From JAMQPK01 sp963761975 (lineage in GTDB: Bacteria > Acidobacteriota > Vicinamibacteria > Vicinamibacterales > JAMQPK01), in contig CAVXIR010000004.1 in assembly GCA_963761975.1 (NCBI GenBank), positions 1,860,001 to 1,924,000 on the forward strand: DNA of 64,000 nt, read 5' to 3'. A program made the translations under genes and the position numbers. This document shows, piece by piece, positions 9,531 through 18,590 of this stretch. Numbering within the stretch: position 1 is the first letter of the stretch; every line of letters begins with the position of its first letter. The notes below the pieces were generated by a model. That model ran no database searches. It was not told the DNA's origin and saw only the letters and a program-made list of their open reading frames with translations.

Positions 9531-12502
9531 TGCACGATGCGCAACGGATAGACGAACTGGCCGAAGTAGTGGCCGATAGCCGCACGCTGGACTGGGACGC
9601 TGCCTGGAACAGCGTCGACAACGAAAACGAGCGGGAGACAATCGCCAAACTTCGCGCTGTCGCCTCCATCGGCCGCTTCTTCGCAACGGTTGGGACTGCG
9701 CGCGGCAGTCTGCGGCATCCGTTGCTCTCCGCCGGCGCGATGTGGGGCGCGCTCCGTGTGTTGGAGCACCTTGGGAGCGGCAAATTCGGAGACGTGTACC
9801 GCGCCTGGGATCCCGCTCTCGATCGCGAAGTCGCGCTGAAGATTCTTCGTCCTGTTGACGCCGATGACTCCGCCGACGCGCAGGTGGTCGAAGAAGGCCG
9901 GCTGATGGCGCGCGTCCGGCATCCGAACGTCGTCAGCATCTATGGCGCTCAGCGCGTCAACGGCGTGACAGGCCTCTGGATGGAGTACGTCAAGGGGCGC
10001 ACGCTGGCAGCCGAGCTGGCCGAGCGCGGGACGTTCGGTGCTGAAGAAATCGCTCGCGTCGGCGTCGAGTTGTGCCGAGCGCTCGCGGCGGTGCACAGCG
10101 CAGGCCTCGTTCATCGCGACGTGAAATCTCAGAACGTCCTTCGGGAGGAGGGCGGACGCATCGTGCTCGGCGATTTCGGTACTGGCCGCGAGCTCGATGA
10201 CTCGCTCACTTCGGCCGGGTCGCTTGCCGGCACCCCCGCGTATCTGGCTCCCGAATTGTTCGAGGGCCGCCCGGTCTCGGCTCCGAGCGACCTTTACAGT
10301 CTTGGCGTCCTCCTCTTCCACCTGGCCACACGCGAGTACCCCGTACCCGGTCGGTCCCTGCGTGATTTGCGCGACGCACACACCCGCGGCACGAGAACGC
10401 CACTCGGCTCTCTGCGTCCCGATCTCCCTAAGCCGCTCGTGCGCGTGATCGAAACCGTGCTCGAACCAAATCCGATACGCCGTTTCGACAGTGCGAAGGC
10501 GATGGAACAGGCGCTCGCGCCGCCCACAATGAAACGGCGAGGCAACCGGTTCCGCTACCTGGCTGCGACCTGTATCGTCATTGTTGCAGCAATGGCCGCG
10601 GCCATAACGTTTGGACCCCGGCGACATGAGCCCGTAACGATTCCCTTTGGCGAACGTGATTGGGTTTTGGTAACGGCATTCGAAAACCGCACAGGCGATT
10701 CGTCGCTCGACGGCGTGCTCGAAGATGCGCTGGAGCGGGAACTGGCCAGCTCGCCGTCCATCGCGGTTGTCGCCAGGTCTCGCATGGAAGAAACGCTAAG
10801 GCTCATGCGCAGGTCCTCGGACATCCGGGTCGATGCAGAGGTCGGTCGCGAATTGGCGCATCGCGACGGCCGCATTCGAGCAGTTATCACCGGTCGCATC
10901 GAGAAACTCGAAAGCAAGTACGCGGTCACTGCCCATGTCCTGAGCCCGATCGGAGGACCCGCGGTGCCAGGCATCAGCGAAGTTTCGATGCCGGCAGGCG
11001 AAGAGGCACGCGTAGTGGCGCAGATCGCCGCCGTTGTCCGCCGCAGAGTCGAAGAGGCGCTGCCGACAATCGACCCGCCGCGTACTGACCTCGCCAAGGT
11101 TGCGACATCATCGATGCGCGCGCTCCAGTTTTACTCACAGGCACTCGAGGGTGCCGGCGAGCTAGCGTTTTTCTCCAATCCGAGCGTGGCGGAGAAACTG
11201 CTGAGGGAGGCGGTGAGGGAGGATCCTGAGTTCGTGTGGGCGCACATACAGCTTGCGCGCGCACTCAACGCGCAGCGTGGTCGACACGGCGAGGCGCTCC
11301 AACACCTTGAGCAGGCGGTCTCTTCCGCCAAAGCCGGTGAGCTCGATCGCTACATCGCAGAAGCCGAGCTCGACGCCTTTCGCGGGGATACTTCCAGCAA
11401 TCCTGTCGAGCGATTGCGGTACCTCGAGCGGGCGCTCACTGGGTTCGACGCGGTGGTGCATCTGGACCCAGAGCACCTTTGGGCCCATCGGCGAGCACAG
11501 ACCATCACCGCCAAGCTCGGCAGAACATCGACGCCACAACGAGTTGCACAATATGTTGAATTGAGGCCGAACAACGCGCGCGTCTTGCTGGACGGTGCGG
11601 GTGCGTCCCTTGCTGCTGGTCGTATGGCCGATGCTAGAGATTACGTCAGACGAGGCCGGATGCTCAGCGTTCCCGTCGACGCCCACAACGCCCCTGCAGT
11701 CAGCTGGTTCCGCCAGTTTGCCGCTAAAGACGCCTGGCGTCAGAGGCAACCCGCGCAAGCACTGGCCGAAGCGGATGCCATTCTCACAGAGCGTCCGCGC
11801 GACGGTTCTTTGTTCCACTTGTATCTTGCGATGGGTCGGTGGGATCGCGCAGAGCAAGTCGCGTCTCTGGTGGAGCCCGAGGTCACGCGAAGTCGAATGC
11901 ATCTCATCATCGCCAACGAGCGCGGCGATCGTGATGCCATCGTACGGCACCTGGCGGTCCTCTCCGCGAAGTACGGCGAGATTGCCGGCGGTTCGGGCAC
12001 ACTGGTCGCCGAAATAGCATCGGCGCTCGTCAATGCCGGCATGGTCGACCACGTCCGCCAAATGCTGGCGGCCATCAAGGAGTCGCCGCGCCAAGGACAC
12101 GGTCCCTTGCTTCCGCAGATTGTCGAAGGGATGCTCGCGACGTCGGACGGCCGTGTCGCGCACGGAATTCGGGTGCTCGATCAGGTCGTTCAGAGGCCAG
12201 ACGCGTTCTATGGGTTGACGGGGTTACGCGCTTCGCTGGTGCTGGCCGAGGCCCAGGCTGCATTGGGAAACAACGTGCGCGCGATCGCCGTTCTCGAGAA
12301 CGCTTCGACCCAGTCCACAAGAGGCAACTTCTGGGACAGTTCCGCTTTATATGTAAACGTCCGAGACAAGCTCGCACAACTCTATCGTCGCGTCGGACGC
12401 GTCGCCGAGGCGGAGGAGATCGAGGCGGACCTTCGGCAGCTCCTCGTTCTCGCCGCCGACGATCATCCCATCAAGCGTCGATTGAACCGAGCTGGATCGT
12501 AG
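9527..12502 (+). CDS. Membrane serine/threonine kinase with TolB-N-like domain and TPR repeats
   Basis: The start at 9527 (or 9530) overlaps the stop of the preceding kinase gene and gives the same N-terminus as that paralogue (IDELAEVVAD). Kinase features: GSGKFGDVYRAWD about residue 83, HRDVKSQNVL about 195, DFGTGREL about 215 and GTPAYLAPELF. A transmembrane helix lies at about 342-362. The extracytoplasmic part begins with a segment like the N-terminal TolB/FlgO domain (WVLVTAFENRTGDSSLDG) and continues as TPR-like helical repeats to the end (residues about 520-985). Length 991 residues. It is intact, unlike its upstream partner, and probably senses or assembles periplasmic partners while phosphorylating cytosolic proteins, perhaps the adjacent sigma factor (inference). 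Confidence 0.9.
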   Translation: MMHDAQRIDELAEVVADSRTLDWDAAWNSVDNENERETIAKLRAVASIGRFFATVGTARGSLRHPLLSAGAMWGALRVLEHLGSGKFGDVYRAWDPALDREVALKILRPVDADDSADAQVVEEGRLMARVRHPNVVSIYGAQRVNGVTGLWMEYVKGRTLAAELAERGTFGAEEIARVGVELCRALAAVHSAGLVHRDVKSQNVLREEGGRIVLGDFGTGRELDDSLTSAGSLAGTPAYLAPELFEGRPVSAPSDLYSLGVLLFHLATREYPVPGRSLRDLRDAHTRGTRTPLGSLRPDLPKPLVRVIETVLEPNPIRRFDSAKAMEQALAPPTMKRRGNRFRYLAATCIVIVAAMAAAITFGPRRHEPVTIPFGERDWVLVTAFENRTGDSSLDGVLEDALERELASSPSIAVVARSRMEETLRLMRRSSDIRVDAEVGRELAHRDGRIRAVITGRIEKLESKYAVTAHVLSPIGGPAVPGISEVSMPAGEEARVVAQIAAVVRRRVEEALPTIDPPRTDLAKVATSSMRALQFYSQALEGAGELAFFSNPSVAEKLLREAVREDPEFVWAHIQLARALNAQRGRHGEALQHLEQAVSSAKAGELDRYIAEAELDAFRGDTSSNPVERLRYLERALTGFDAVVHLDPEHLWAHRRAQTITAKLGRTSTPQRVAQYVELRPNNARVLLDGAGASLAAGRMADARDYVRRGRMLSVPVDAHNAPAVSWFRQFAAKDAWRQRQPAQALAEADAILTERPRDGSLFHLYLAMGRWDRAEQVASLVEPEVTRSRMHLIIANERGDRDAIVRHLAVLSAKYGEIAGGSGTLVAEIASALVNAGMVDHVRQMLAAIKESPRQGHGPLLPQIVEGMLATSDGRVAHGIRVLDQVVQRPDAFYGLTGLRASLVLAEAQAALGNNVRAIAVLENASTQSTRGNFWDSSALYVNVRDKLAQLYRRVGRVAEAEEIEADLRQLLVLAADDHPIKRRLNRAGS

Positions 12503-12544
12503 CCGGTTCCGTTAGTCGAACAGCCGCGCGGACCGGCGACGCAA

Positions 12545-12627
12545 GTTCGTGTCGTCGTACCTTCGTGTCGTCGTGCTCGTCATGCCTTCGTGTCTTCGTG
12601 GTAACCGTCTTCGTGGTAACAAAAAGG
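12545..12627. repeat. GTCGTGTC/CTTCGTG word array
   Basis: Iterated TTCGTGTCGTCGT and CTTCGTGTCTTCGTGG words end in GTGGTAACAAAAAGG. The same end (GTGGTAACAA, A/G, AAG) closes the array at 17453-17561. Downstream, 12655-12690 contains a second word type (TCTTCGAATCTGCGAATCTGCG). Confidence 0.75.
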
Positions 12628-12712
12628 GCGGCCCACAAACGCGCCCCTCAATCTCAAGATCTTCGAATCTGCGAATCTGCGACTTCGCGATGACGCCCAC
12701 TCTCTTTCCCGC

Positions 12713-12817
12713 CGGGTGGTTGAGGCGGAAGAGATTGAGTCTGACCTTCGACAGCTCCTGGCCGTCGCCACTGACGACCATCCCATGAAGCGTCGATTGA
12801 CCCGCACTGGCTCCTAG
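12713..12817 (+). pseudogene. 3' remnant of a third kinase-TPR gene
   Basis: Read in the frame that ends with TAG at 12815-12817, this segment gives EAEEIESDLRQLLAVATDDH followed by PMKRRLTRTGS. The intact kinase gene ends EAEEIEADLRQLLVLAADDH then PIKRRLNRAGS, about 80 percent identical over 31 residues. Upstream of 12713 the similarity stops. The stump is therefore the tail of a second copy of the kinase-TPR gene that has been deleted or replaced. The palindromic element starts within two bases of its stop codon. Confidence 0.8.
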
Positions 12818-12818
12818 A

Positions 12819-13271
12819 CCGTTTTTCACGACGCTGTGGCACCGGAGCACTGTGAAAAACGGCCGTGGGTTCCGCGTTCCTGTTCCAAGTTCCCACGTTC
12901 GCGGTGGCGCCAGGACTGGTACGCGCTTTTTCTTAGATTTGAAAAAGAGCCAGGAACCAGAATCAGAGCATTCTGCAAAACACGATAGGGCTGTCCCTCG
13001 CTATCTCTAGTCGACAGCGATTCTGCCCGGGCTGGGAGTCAGACTTCGTCACGCAAAGCGCTTATGGCATTTTTCGGAATGCTAGGGTTCAGATGGTTCC
13101 GGTTCCGATTCCGCGTTCGCGGCGGGCGGCGGATTCAGTACGCCATCTTTTCTTAGAAAAGACGCGCCTCACGATCACGGCGCCACCACGAACGGGGGAA
13201 CGGGGAACAGGAACTCGGAACCTATGAGCGTTTTTCACAGCGATTTGGTGCTACAGCGTTGTGAAAAACGC
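12819..13271. mobile_element. MITE-like element with about 95-bp terminal inverted repeats
   Basis: The two ends are inverted copies. The left end (12819-12862) and the reverse complement of the right end (13228-13271) both begin GTTTTTCAC, continue RACGCTGTRGCACC and finish CTGTGAAAAAC, and each is itself a hairpin. Inside them, 12865-12912 (GGTTCCGCGTTCCTGTTCC to GCGGTGGCGCC) matches the reverse complement of 13180-13226. The central 250 bp hold no plausible gene; TTTTCTTAGA occurs at both sides of the core. No target-site duplication is evident. It has no coding capacity for a transposase, hence non-autonomous if mobile. Confidence 0.6.
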
Positions 13272-13346
13272 TTAGCCCTTGCCGGCACAAACGGTCGGCG
13301 CAGTTGTTGCGTTTCCAGCGGCAGGAATGGTCATCGTGGAGGATTC

Positions 13347-13961
13347 GTGGCAGATAACGCACAGGTCGTCCGTTACGACGATGGTAGGATTTGCGATATG
13401 GAACGCCGGCGCGAAGCGACCGTCGACGATTTGTATCGCATGGGCGAGGACGTCAAGGCCGAGCTCGTCAACGGCGAGCTGGTGGTCATGACGCCCGGTG
13501 GTGGGTTGCACGGCTACGCCTGCGGCCAGATCTACGCGAGCCTGCGGGAATACTCCCGCCGAACCAAACACGGAATCGCGCTTCCCGATAACGTGGGCTT
13601 CATCGTGAACCTTCCCAATCGGGGTTCGTTCAGTCCAGACGCAGCGCTCTGGACGGGCGGGGCACTCACGGCAGATTTCATCGACGGCGCGCCGGTTTTT
13701 GCGGTCGAAGTGCGAAGCCCGAACGACTACGGGCCGGCGGCCGAGCGCACACTGGCGGCCAAGCGTACCGACTATTTCGCCGCCGGCACGATTGTCGTCT
13801 GGGACGTGGACATTCTCGACAAGGCTGTCATCTGCGTCTATCGATCGACGGATCCCGACACGTCCATTTCCCATGGGCGGGGCACGCGCGCCGAAGCCGA
13901 GCCCGCACTGCCGGGTTGGTCGTTTGCGGTGGACGATCTCTTCCCGCCGTCAGAAAACTGA
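13347..13961 (+). CDS. Uma2-family (DUF820) restriction-endonuclease-fold protein, copy 1
   Basis: The core from residue 18 on (RRREATVDDLYRMGEDVKAE) through PWSFAV-like end is the Uma2 family: SPDAALW carries the PD acid, FAVEVRS the ExS/ExK strand, and AAKRTDYFAAGTIVVWDVD the family hallmark. The fold is PD-(D/E)XK nuclease-like, but activity is rarely demonstrated. The start is uncertain: a GTG at 13347 has GGAGG 4 nt upstream, conserved in the second copy at 24595, while an ATG at 13398 (MERRREAT) would match the usual family start. The longer ORF back to 13224 runs into the palindromic element and is not credible. About 205 residues from GTG. It is a close paralogue of the gene at 24595-25209, with conserved upstream sequence of about 95 bp. 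Confidence 0.8.
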   Translation: MADNAQVVRYDDGRICDMERRREATVDDLYRMGEDVKAELVNGELVVMTPGGGLHGYACGQIYASLREYSRRTKHGIALPDNVGFIVNLPNRGSFSPDAALWTGGALTADFIDGAPVFAVEVRSPNDYGPAAERTLAAKRTDYFAAGTIVVWDVDILDKAVICVYRSTDPDTSISHGRGTRAEAEPALPGWSFAVDDLFPPSEN

Positions 13962-14089
13962 CGTCGCAGAAAACGATTGCTCGGCGGCGGTTCATCGTCA
14001 GTACACGGCTTGTATAATCCGAAGCCCGCCCATGCATCGCACGCTGGCTGTAGCTCTCCGGCCATACATCAGCTCATCATCACGTCGGC

Positions 14090-17000
14090 GTGGTGAATCG
14101 TACATTTTTCGACGGACGCGTGTCCGTGAGCGCTTCGGCTCCAACCAGCTTCCGCGCCGTCGTGCGCGGTACCCGGCGATACGACGTGACGCTGACGCTC
14201 GAGACCGATCGGCTCGTCGCGACGTGTACCTGTCCGTACTTCGTAGACTCGTTCGACCCGTGCAAGCACATCTGGGCGGCGATTCTCGCCGCCGACGGCG
14301 CGCGCGTCTTTCGAGGCCCGTCCGACGTGTGGCTCGACACCGAGAGCGAGGCGACGGACGCACTCGATGCGGGCGGTCTCGACCAGCATCGCCTCGAAGA
14401 GGACGACAAGTGGCGTTCGAAGAGTCGGCGGCCGGCGCACGACCCGCCGCCTCCAGCGTGGCGGACGTTCCTCGAGCAGGTCACGCCTCCGGCGTCCGAT
14501 ACGCGACCCACGCGGGCGCTGCCGACCGGCGAGCTGATCTACGTGTTCGACCCGGCATGCTCAGCAACCACAGGCGGGCTGCTGATTGAGTTGATGACAC
14601 GCGACCGCAAGAAATCGGGAGACTGGGCAAAGCCGAGGCCGCTCACCCTCAGCCGCTCCGACGTCGCGCGACTGCCGGACGAGCGCGATCGACGGATCCT
14701 CGACGCGGTGTGCGGCGCCGAACAGGCGTACGCGTCAGCCGGTATGTTCTGGGACAGATATGCGGTTGGTCTGCCCGTGCCATCCAAGTTTGTCTTGAAT
14801 CTCACGTTGCAGCGCGATCTGACGCCGCGATTCTGCGACACCGGCCGCCTGTTCCTGCGGGTGCCACCGAGCCCTGCCGACAGACGAGCCGAGACGTCAC
14901 TGGTTCCGATCGCCTGGGATGCCGAACTCGCCCGATTCCACGTTCGCATCACCGGCGACGCACGCACGGGATACACCATCGATGGAACGCTGACCAGCGG
15001 CGGGCGGGACCGCGCGTTCGCCGACGCCATGTTCGTGACCAGCGCGCTGATTCTCTGGGGACCAGACAACCCGGGTGCACCACCTCGATTCGCCCTGCTC
15101 GACACCGGCGGCGGCGATCGATGGATGGCGCGGCTCCTCGACGCCGTGCGCGTCACGGTGCCCGCCTCGGAAGTGGCGGCGCTCCTCGAGACGATCGCGA
15201 TCTCTGATGTTGCATACCTCGACTGTCCCGACGAGTTGCGGCTCGAGGCGCGCACCGAGCCTCCACGTCCGCTGATCCGGATCACGCGTCCAAGGGCCGA
15301 TTACCGCGGCAGCTACTCTGGTCGGCTCGACGCAACGTTGTCGTTCCTGTACGGTGAGAGCGAAGTCGATGCGTGGTCCGTGCGGACAGTGACGATCGAT
15401 CGCGATCGGCAGCAGGTCTGGCGCCGTGATCTGGACGCTGAGCGTACCGCCGTCGGCAGGCTTCAATCGCTCGGCGTACGCCGCCTGGTCGACTGGCAGG
15501 GCGGCGGCACGCGACTGGATCTCGCGGAAACGCTCCTGCCGACGCTCGTCCGCGTGCTCCTCTCGGAAGGATGGCGCGTCGAGGCGGACGGCCGGCTTTA
15601 TCGACGGCCGGGCGCCGTCACGGTCGAGGTCCGGTCTGGAATCGACTGGTTCGAGCTGCACGGCGGCGTCGACTTCGCCGGCATTCGCGCCGATCTTCCG
15701 GCACTGCTTGCAGCGGCCCGGCGTGGCGACGCATACGTTGCCCTCGGGGACGGCACGTTCGGATTGCTGCCCGATGAGTGGCTGGCGCGCAGTGGCCGCC
15801 TGGCCGCGCTGGGATCGCCCGACGGGAGTCACCTCCGCTTCGCACCGTCTCAGGCGGCCCTGCTCGACGCATGGCTCGCCACCGAATCCGCGGTCTCCTG
15901 TGATGAGACGTTCATGCGCGTGCGGCGCGAGCTCGCGACGTTCGAGGGCGTCGGAGTGGTCGATCCGCCGTCCACGTTCCAGGGGGTACTGCGTCAGTAC
16001 CAGCGCGATGCGCTGGGATGGTTCGCGTTCCTGCGGCGGTTCGGAATGGGCGGCTGCCTCGCCGACGAGATGGGCCTCGGGAAAACGGTCATGGTGCTCG
16101 CCGCGTTGGAGGCTCGGCGCATCGAACGGGACGCCGACGCCAGCAAGCCATCGCTCATCGTCATGCCGCGGTCGCTGGTGTTCAACTGGCGACAGGAGGC
16201 CGCCCGCTTCACGCCCGACCTGCGCGTGCTCGATTTCACCGGCGGTGACCGTCGCGACACACTCGACCGCTTCGCAGACCACGACATCGTCCTTACCACC
16301 TACGGGACGCTTCGGAGAGACATCGCGGCTCTGAAAGAAGTGGCGTTCGACTACGCGATCCTGGACGAAGCGCAGGCCATCAAGAACGCGCGCACCAGCA
16401 CGGCGAAGGCCGTGAGGCTTCTCAAAGCAGACCACCGTCTCGCGCTCAGTGGCACGCCGATCGAGAACCACCTCGGCGAGCTGTGGAGCCTCTTCGACTT
16501 TCTGAATCCCGGGATGCTGGGGACGGCGTCGATCTTCGCCGGTGGCACTGCGAACGCGCGGACGGTCGACGACGAGATGCTCGGGGTCGTGGCCCGCGGG
16601 CTGCGGCCCTTTATTCTCCGGCGTACGAAGGAACAGGTGGCGAGGGAACTGCCCGCGCGTACCGAGCAGACGCTGTACTGCGATCTCGAGCCGCCGCAGC
16701 GCGCGCTCTACGATGAGTTGCGCGACCACTATCGGCGGTCGGTGCTCGGCAAGGTCGCGCACGAGGGCCTCGGGCGCGCAAAGTTTCAGATTCTCGAGGC
16801 GTTGCTGCGTCTTCGCCAGGCAGCCTGCCATCCCGCCCTGATCGATCCTGCGAGGGCTGCCGAGCCAGGGGCGAAGCTCGACGTTCTAGTGCCGCGACTG
16901 CATGAGCTCGTCGAAGATGGCCGAAAGGTCTTGATTTTTTCGCAGTTTACGACGCTGCTCGGTCTGTTGCGCACGCGGCTCGACGAGGCGAAGCTGGCAT

Positions 17001-17371
17001 ATGAGTACCTGGACGGGAAAACACGGGATCGGCAAGCCCGCGTTCAGCGGTTTCAAAACAACGGGTCTCCGCTGTTTCTCGTCAGCTTGAAAGCCGGAGG
17101 CCTCGGCTTGAACCTCACCGCCGCCGAGTACGTGTTCCTGCTGGATCCCTGGTGGAACCCGGCCGTCGAGGCGCAAGCGATCGATCGCGCGCATCGCATC
17201 GGGCAGACGCGGCCGGTGTTTGCGTTCCGGCTCATCGCGCGCGACACCGTGGAGGACAAAGTGTTGGAGCTGCAGGCCACGAAGCGAAAACTGGCAGACG
17301 CCATCGTCCGCGCTGACGAGAGTCTAATTCGCGACCTACGGCGTGAGGATCTGGAATTGCTCTTGTCATGA
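14090..17371 (+). CDS. SNF2-family helicase with N-terminal SWIM zinc finger
   Basis: The 1093-residue protein starts at tandem GTG codons (14090/14093). SWIM motif: C46, C48, C58 and H60 (CTCPYFVDSFDPCKH). A long middle region is poorly conserved. The SNF2 ATPase follows: DEMGLGKTVMVL (motif I, about residue 658), VMPRSLVFNW (Ia), DEAQAIKN (II, about 758), LSGTPIENHLGELWSLFDF (III), LIFSQFTT (IV), VSLKAGGLGLNLTAA (V) and AIDRAHRIGQ (VI). Such bacterial SNF2/RapA-like proteins translocate on DNA and remodel nucleoprotein complexes or recycle polymerase; the exact partner is unknown. It lies after the Uma2 gene with 128 bp between them, on the same strand. Confidence 0.92.
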   Translation: MVNRTFFDGRVSVSASAPTSFRAVVRGTRRYDVTLTLETDRLVATCTCPYFVDSFDPCKHIWAAILAADGARVFRGPSDVWLDTESEATDALDAGGLDQHRLEEDDKWRSKSRRPAHDPPPPAWRTFLEQVTPPASDTRPTRALPTGELIYVFDPACSATTGGLLIELMTRDRKKSGDWAKPRPLTLSRSDVARLPDERDRRILDAVCGAEQAYASAGMFWDRYAVGLPVPSKFVLNLTLQRDLTPRFCDTGRLFLRVPPSPADRRAETSLVPIAWDAELARFHVRITGDARTGYTIDGTLTSGGRDRAFADAMFVTSALILWGPDNPGAPPRFALLDTGGGDRWMARLLDAVRVTVPASEVAALLETIAISDVAYLDCPDELRLEARTEPPRPLIRITRPRADYRGSYSGRLDATLSFLYGESEVDAWSVRTVTIDRDRQQVWRRDLDAERTAVGRLQSLGVRRLVDWQGGGTRLDLAETLLPTLVRVLLSEGWRVEADGRLYRRPGAVTVEVRSGIDWFELHGGVDFAGIRADLPALLAAARRGDAYVALGDGTFGLLPDEWLARSGRLAALGSPDGSHLRFAPSQAALLDAWLATESAVSCDETFMRVRRELATFEGVGVVDPPSTFQGVLRQYQRDALGWFAFLRRFGMGGCLADEMGLGKTVMVLAALEARRIERDADASKPSLIVMPRSLVFNWRQEAARFTPDLRVLDFTGGDRRDTLDRFADHDIVLTTYGTLRRDIAALKEVAFDYAILDEAQAIKNARTSTAKAVRLLKADHRLALSGTPIENHLGELWSLFDFLNPGMLGTASIFAGGTANARTVDDEMLGVVARGLRPFILRRTKEQVARELPARTEQTLYCDLEPPQRALYDELRDHYRRSVLGKVAHEGLGRAKFQILEALLRLRQAACHPALIDPARAAEPGAKLDVLVPRLHELVEDGRKVLIFSQFTTLLGLLRTRLDEAKLAYEYLDGKTRDRQARVQRFQNNGSPLFLVSLKAGGLGLNLTAAEYVFLLDPWWNPAVEAQAIDRAHRIGQTRPVFAFRLIARDTVEDKVLELQATKRKLADAIVRADESLIRDLRREDLELLLS

Positions 17372-17452
17372 CGCTCGTCCCTGACTTTCCCGGAACATGC
17401 ATCTGGGCCACCGAGCTCGTCGCGCCGTCGTGTTCATCGCGCGGTCAAACGC

Positions 17453-17561
17453 CGTCGTTTTTCGTCGTGCCGTCGTGTCCTCGTGTCGTCGCCTCTTCAT
17501 ATCGTCGTGTCGTCGTGTCTTCGTATGTTCGTGTTTTGGTGGTAACAAGAAGCGGCCCGCG
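17453..17561. repeat. GTCGTGTC word array ending in GTGGTAACAAGAAG
   Basis: Between the helicase and the convergent cytochrome gene: degenerate TCGTCGTGTC words (17453-17545) followed by GGTGGTAACAAGAAGCGGCC. It shares the word and the 3' boundary with the array at 12545-12627. Confidence 0.75.
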
Positions 17562-17567
17562 CTAGTC

Positions 17568-18440
17568 TCAGCGATGTCCCTCGCTGATCGTGCCTGACAG
17601 CGATTCGAGAAACCGAATCAACGCCCGCTTCTCGTCCTCGATGAGGGGCAATGGCCGAATTTCCGAATCGAGGAAGGGATTCCTGCGGCCGCCGTCGCTG
17701 TAAAAATCGACGACGTCGCCGAGCGTGGCCAGACTTCCATCGTGCATGTACGGTGCGGTGCGCGCGATTTCGCGCAGCGTCGGCGTTTTGAATGTGCCGT
17801 TTCCGCCACCCTCGTCCGTCAGCTGACCGTTTTTCCAGGCCACGCCGGTATTGTGAAACCGCTCGTCGCTGAACGTCGGACCGACATGGCATGTCGTGCA
17901 ATTCCCGCGGCCGCGAAACAACTGCAGACCGCGCTGCTGGTCGGCTGTCAGCGCATGGGCGTTGCCGTTGATGAAGCGGTCGTATGGCGAGCTCCCGGAC
18001 AGAATGCTGCGGATGTAGCTCGCGAGCGCATGAGAAATGGCCGAAACGCTCAACCCGACGCGCGACGATGCTTCCTCGAGCGACAGGTCCATCTCGTTCT
18101 GGTCCTGAATCGGCTTGAGTACCTGCTCCTCGAGTGTGGCCACGCGGCCGTCCCAGAAGAAGGAGCGTCCATAGCCGCGATTGATGAGTGCCGGCGCGTG
18201 CCGCTTCCCGACGCGGCCGAACACGCCGACCGCGAGCGGACGGTTGTCGGAAAACGCCCGCATGGGATCGTGACAGCTGGCGCACGATACCGTCCGGTTT
18301 CGCGAGAGGCGTCGGTCGTGGAATAGCTTTCGCCCGACCTCGAGTTTGGCATCGGTGATCGGGTTCTCCTCCGGGATCGGCATGTAGAGATCGAGCCCCA
18401 GAGGAATCGACAGGAGAACGGCGAGTACCAGGATCACCAC
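17568..18440 (-). CDS. Di-haem cytochrome c peroxidase-like protein (MauG/CcpA family), copy 1
   Basis: The 290-residue protein starts at GTG 18440 with an uncleaved or cleaved hydrophobic N-terminus (VILVLAVLLSIPLGLDLYM), so it is exported. It has two c-type haem sites, CASCH (residues 53-57) and CTTCH (about 176-180), plus FFWDGRVATLEEQ, FHNTGVAW, FKTPTLREIARTAPYMHDGS (with the methionine that ligates the high-potential haem) and VVDFYSDGG. All are typical of bacterial di-haem peroxidases. It faces the histidine kinase gene across a 150-bp control region that contains TGAC direct repeats. It is about half identical to the gene at 23299-24267. Confidence 0.9.
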   Translation of the reverse strand: MVILVLAVLLSIPLGLDLYMPIPEENPITDAKLEVGRKLFHDRRLSRNRTVSCASCHDPMRAFSDNRPLAVGVFGRVGKRHAPALINRGYGRSFFWDGRVATLEEQVLKPIQDQNEMDLSLEEASSRVGLSVSAISHALASYIRSILSGSSPYDRFINGNAHALTADQQRGLQLFRGRGNCTTCHVGPTFSDERFHNTGVAWKNGQLTDEGGGNGTFKTPTLREIARTAPYMHDGSLATLGDVVDFYSDGGRRNPFLDSEIRPLPLIEDEKRALIRFLESLSGTISEGHR

Positions 18441-18483
18441 AACCGAACGCTAGCTCACCCGTGTCAACGCCGCATGCTGAATC

Positions 18484-18511
18484 GGTCAGGCTTGCGTCAG
18501 GAATGCGTCAC
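18484..18511 (-). promoter_or_regulatory. Triple TGAC direct repeat upstream of cytochrome peroxidase copy 1
   Basis: On the minus strand TGAC occurs three times with exact 11-nt spacing (plus-strand GTCA at 18485, 18496 and 18507), 45-70 bp upstream of the peroxidase start. The arrangement (direct repeat, one helical turn) is that of OmpR/PhoB-type regulators; the adjacent response regulator is the natural candidate. Confidence 0.6.
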
Positions 18512-18529
18512 CAGGATCGGCCGGGCATT

Positions 18530-18546
18530 GTGACGCCATCGTGACG
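18530..18546 (+). promoter_or_regulatory. TGAC direct repeat upstream of the histidine kinase operon
   Basis: GTGACGCCATCGTGACG has TGAC at 18531 and 18542, 11 nt apart, about 50-60 bp before the kinase start codon and in the sense orientation. It mirrors the repeats serving the divergent peroxidase gene. Confidence 0.6.
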
Positions 18547-18590
18547 GATCGATGATGCGGTGATCGCACGGCGTCCATACAATAGGCGCG

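Noticed and set aside
8769..9686. Minus-strand frame of 305 codons opposite the kinase propeller
   Set aside because: Opposite a recognisable WD40-type propeller; composition is Arg-rich as expected for a shadow frame.
14897..16831. Long minus-strand open frame (644 codons) inside the SNF2 gene
   Set aside because: Antisense frame caused by high GC. It has no family-like motif, and the plus frame shows all helicase motifs.
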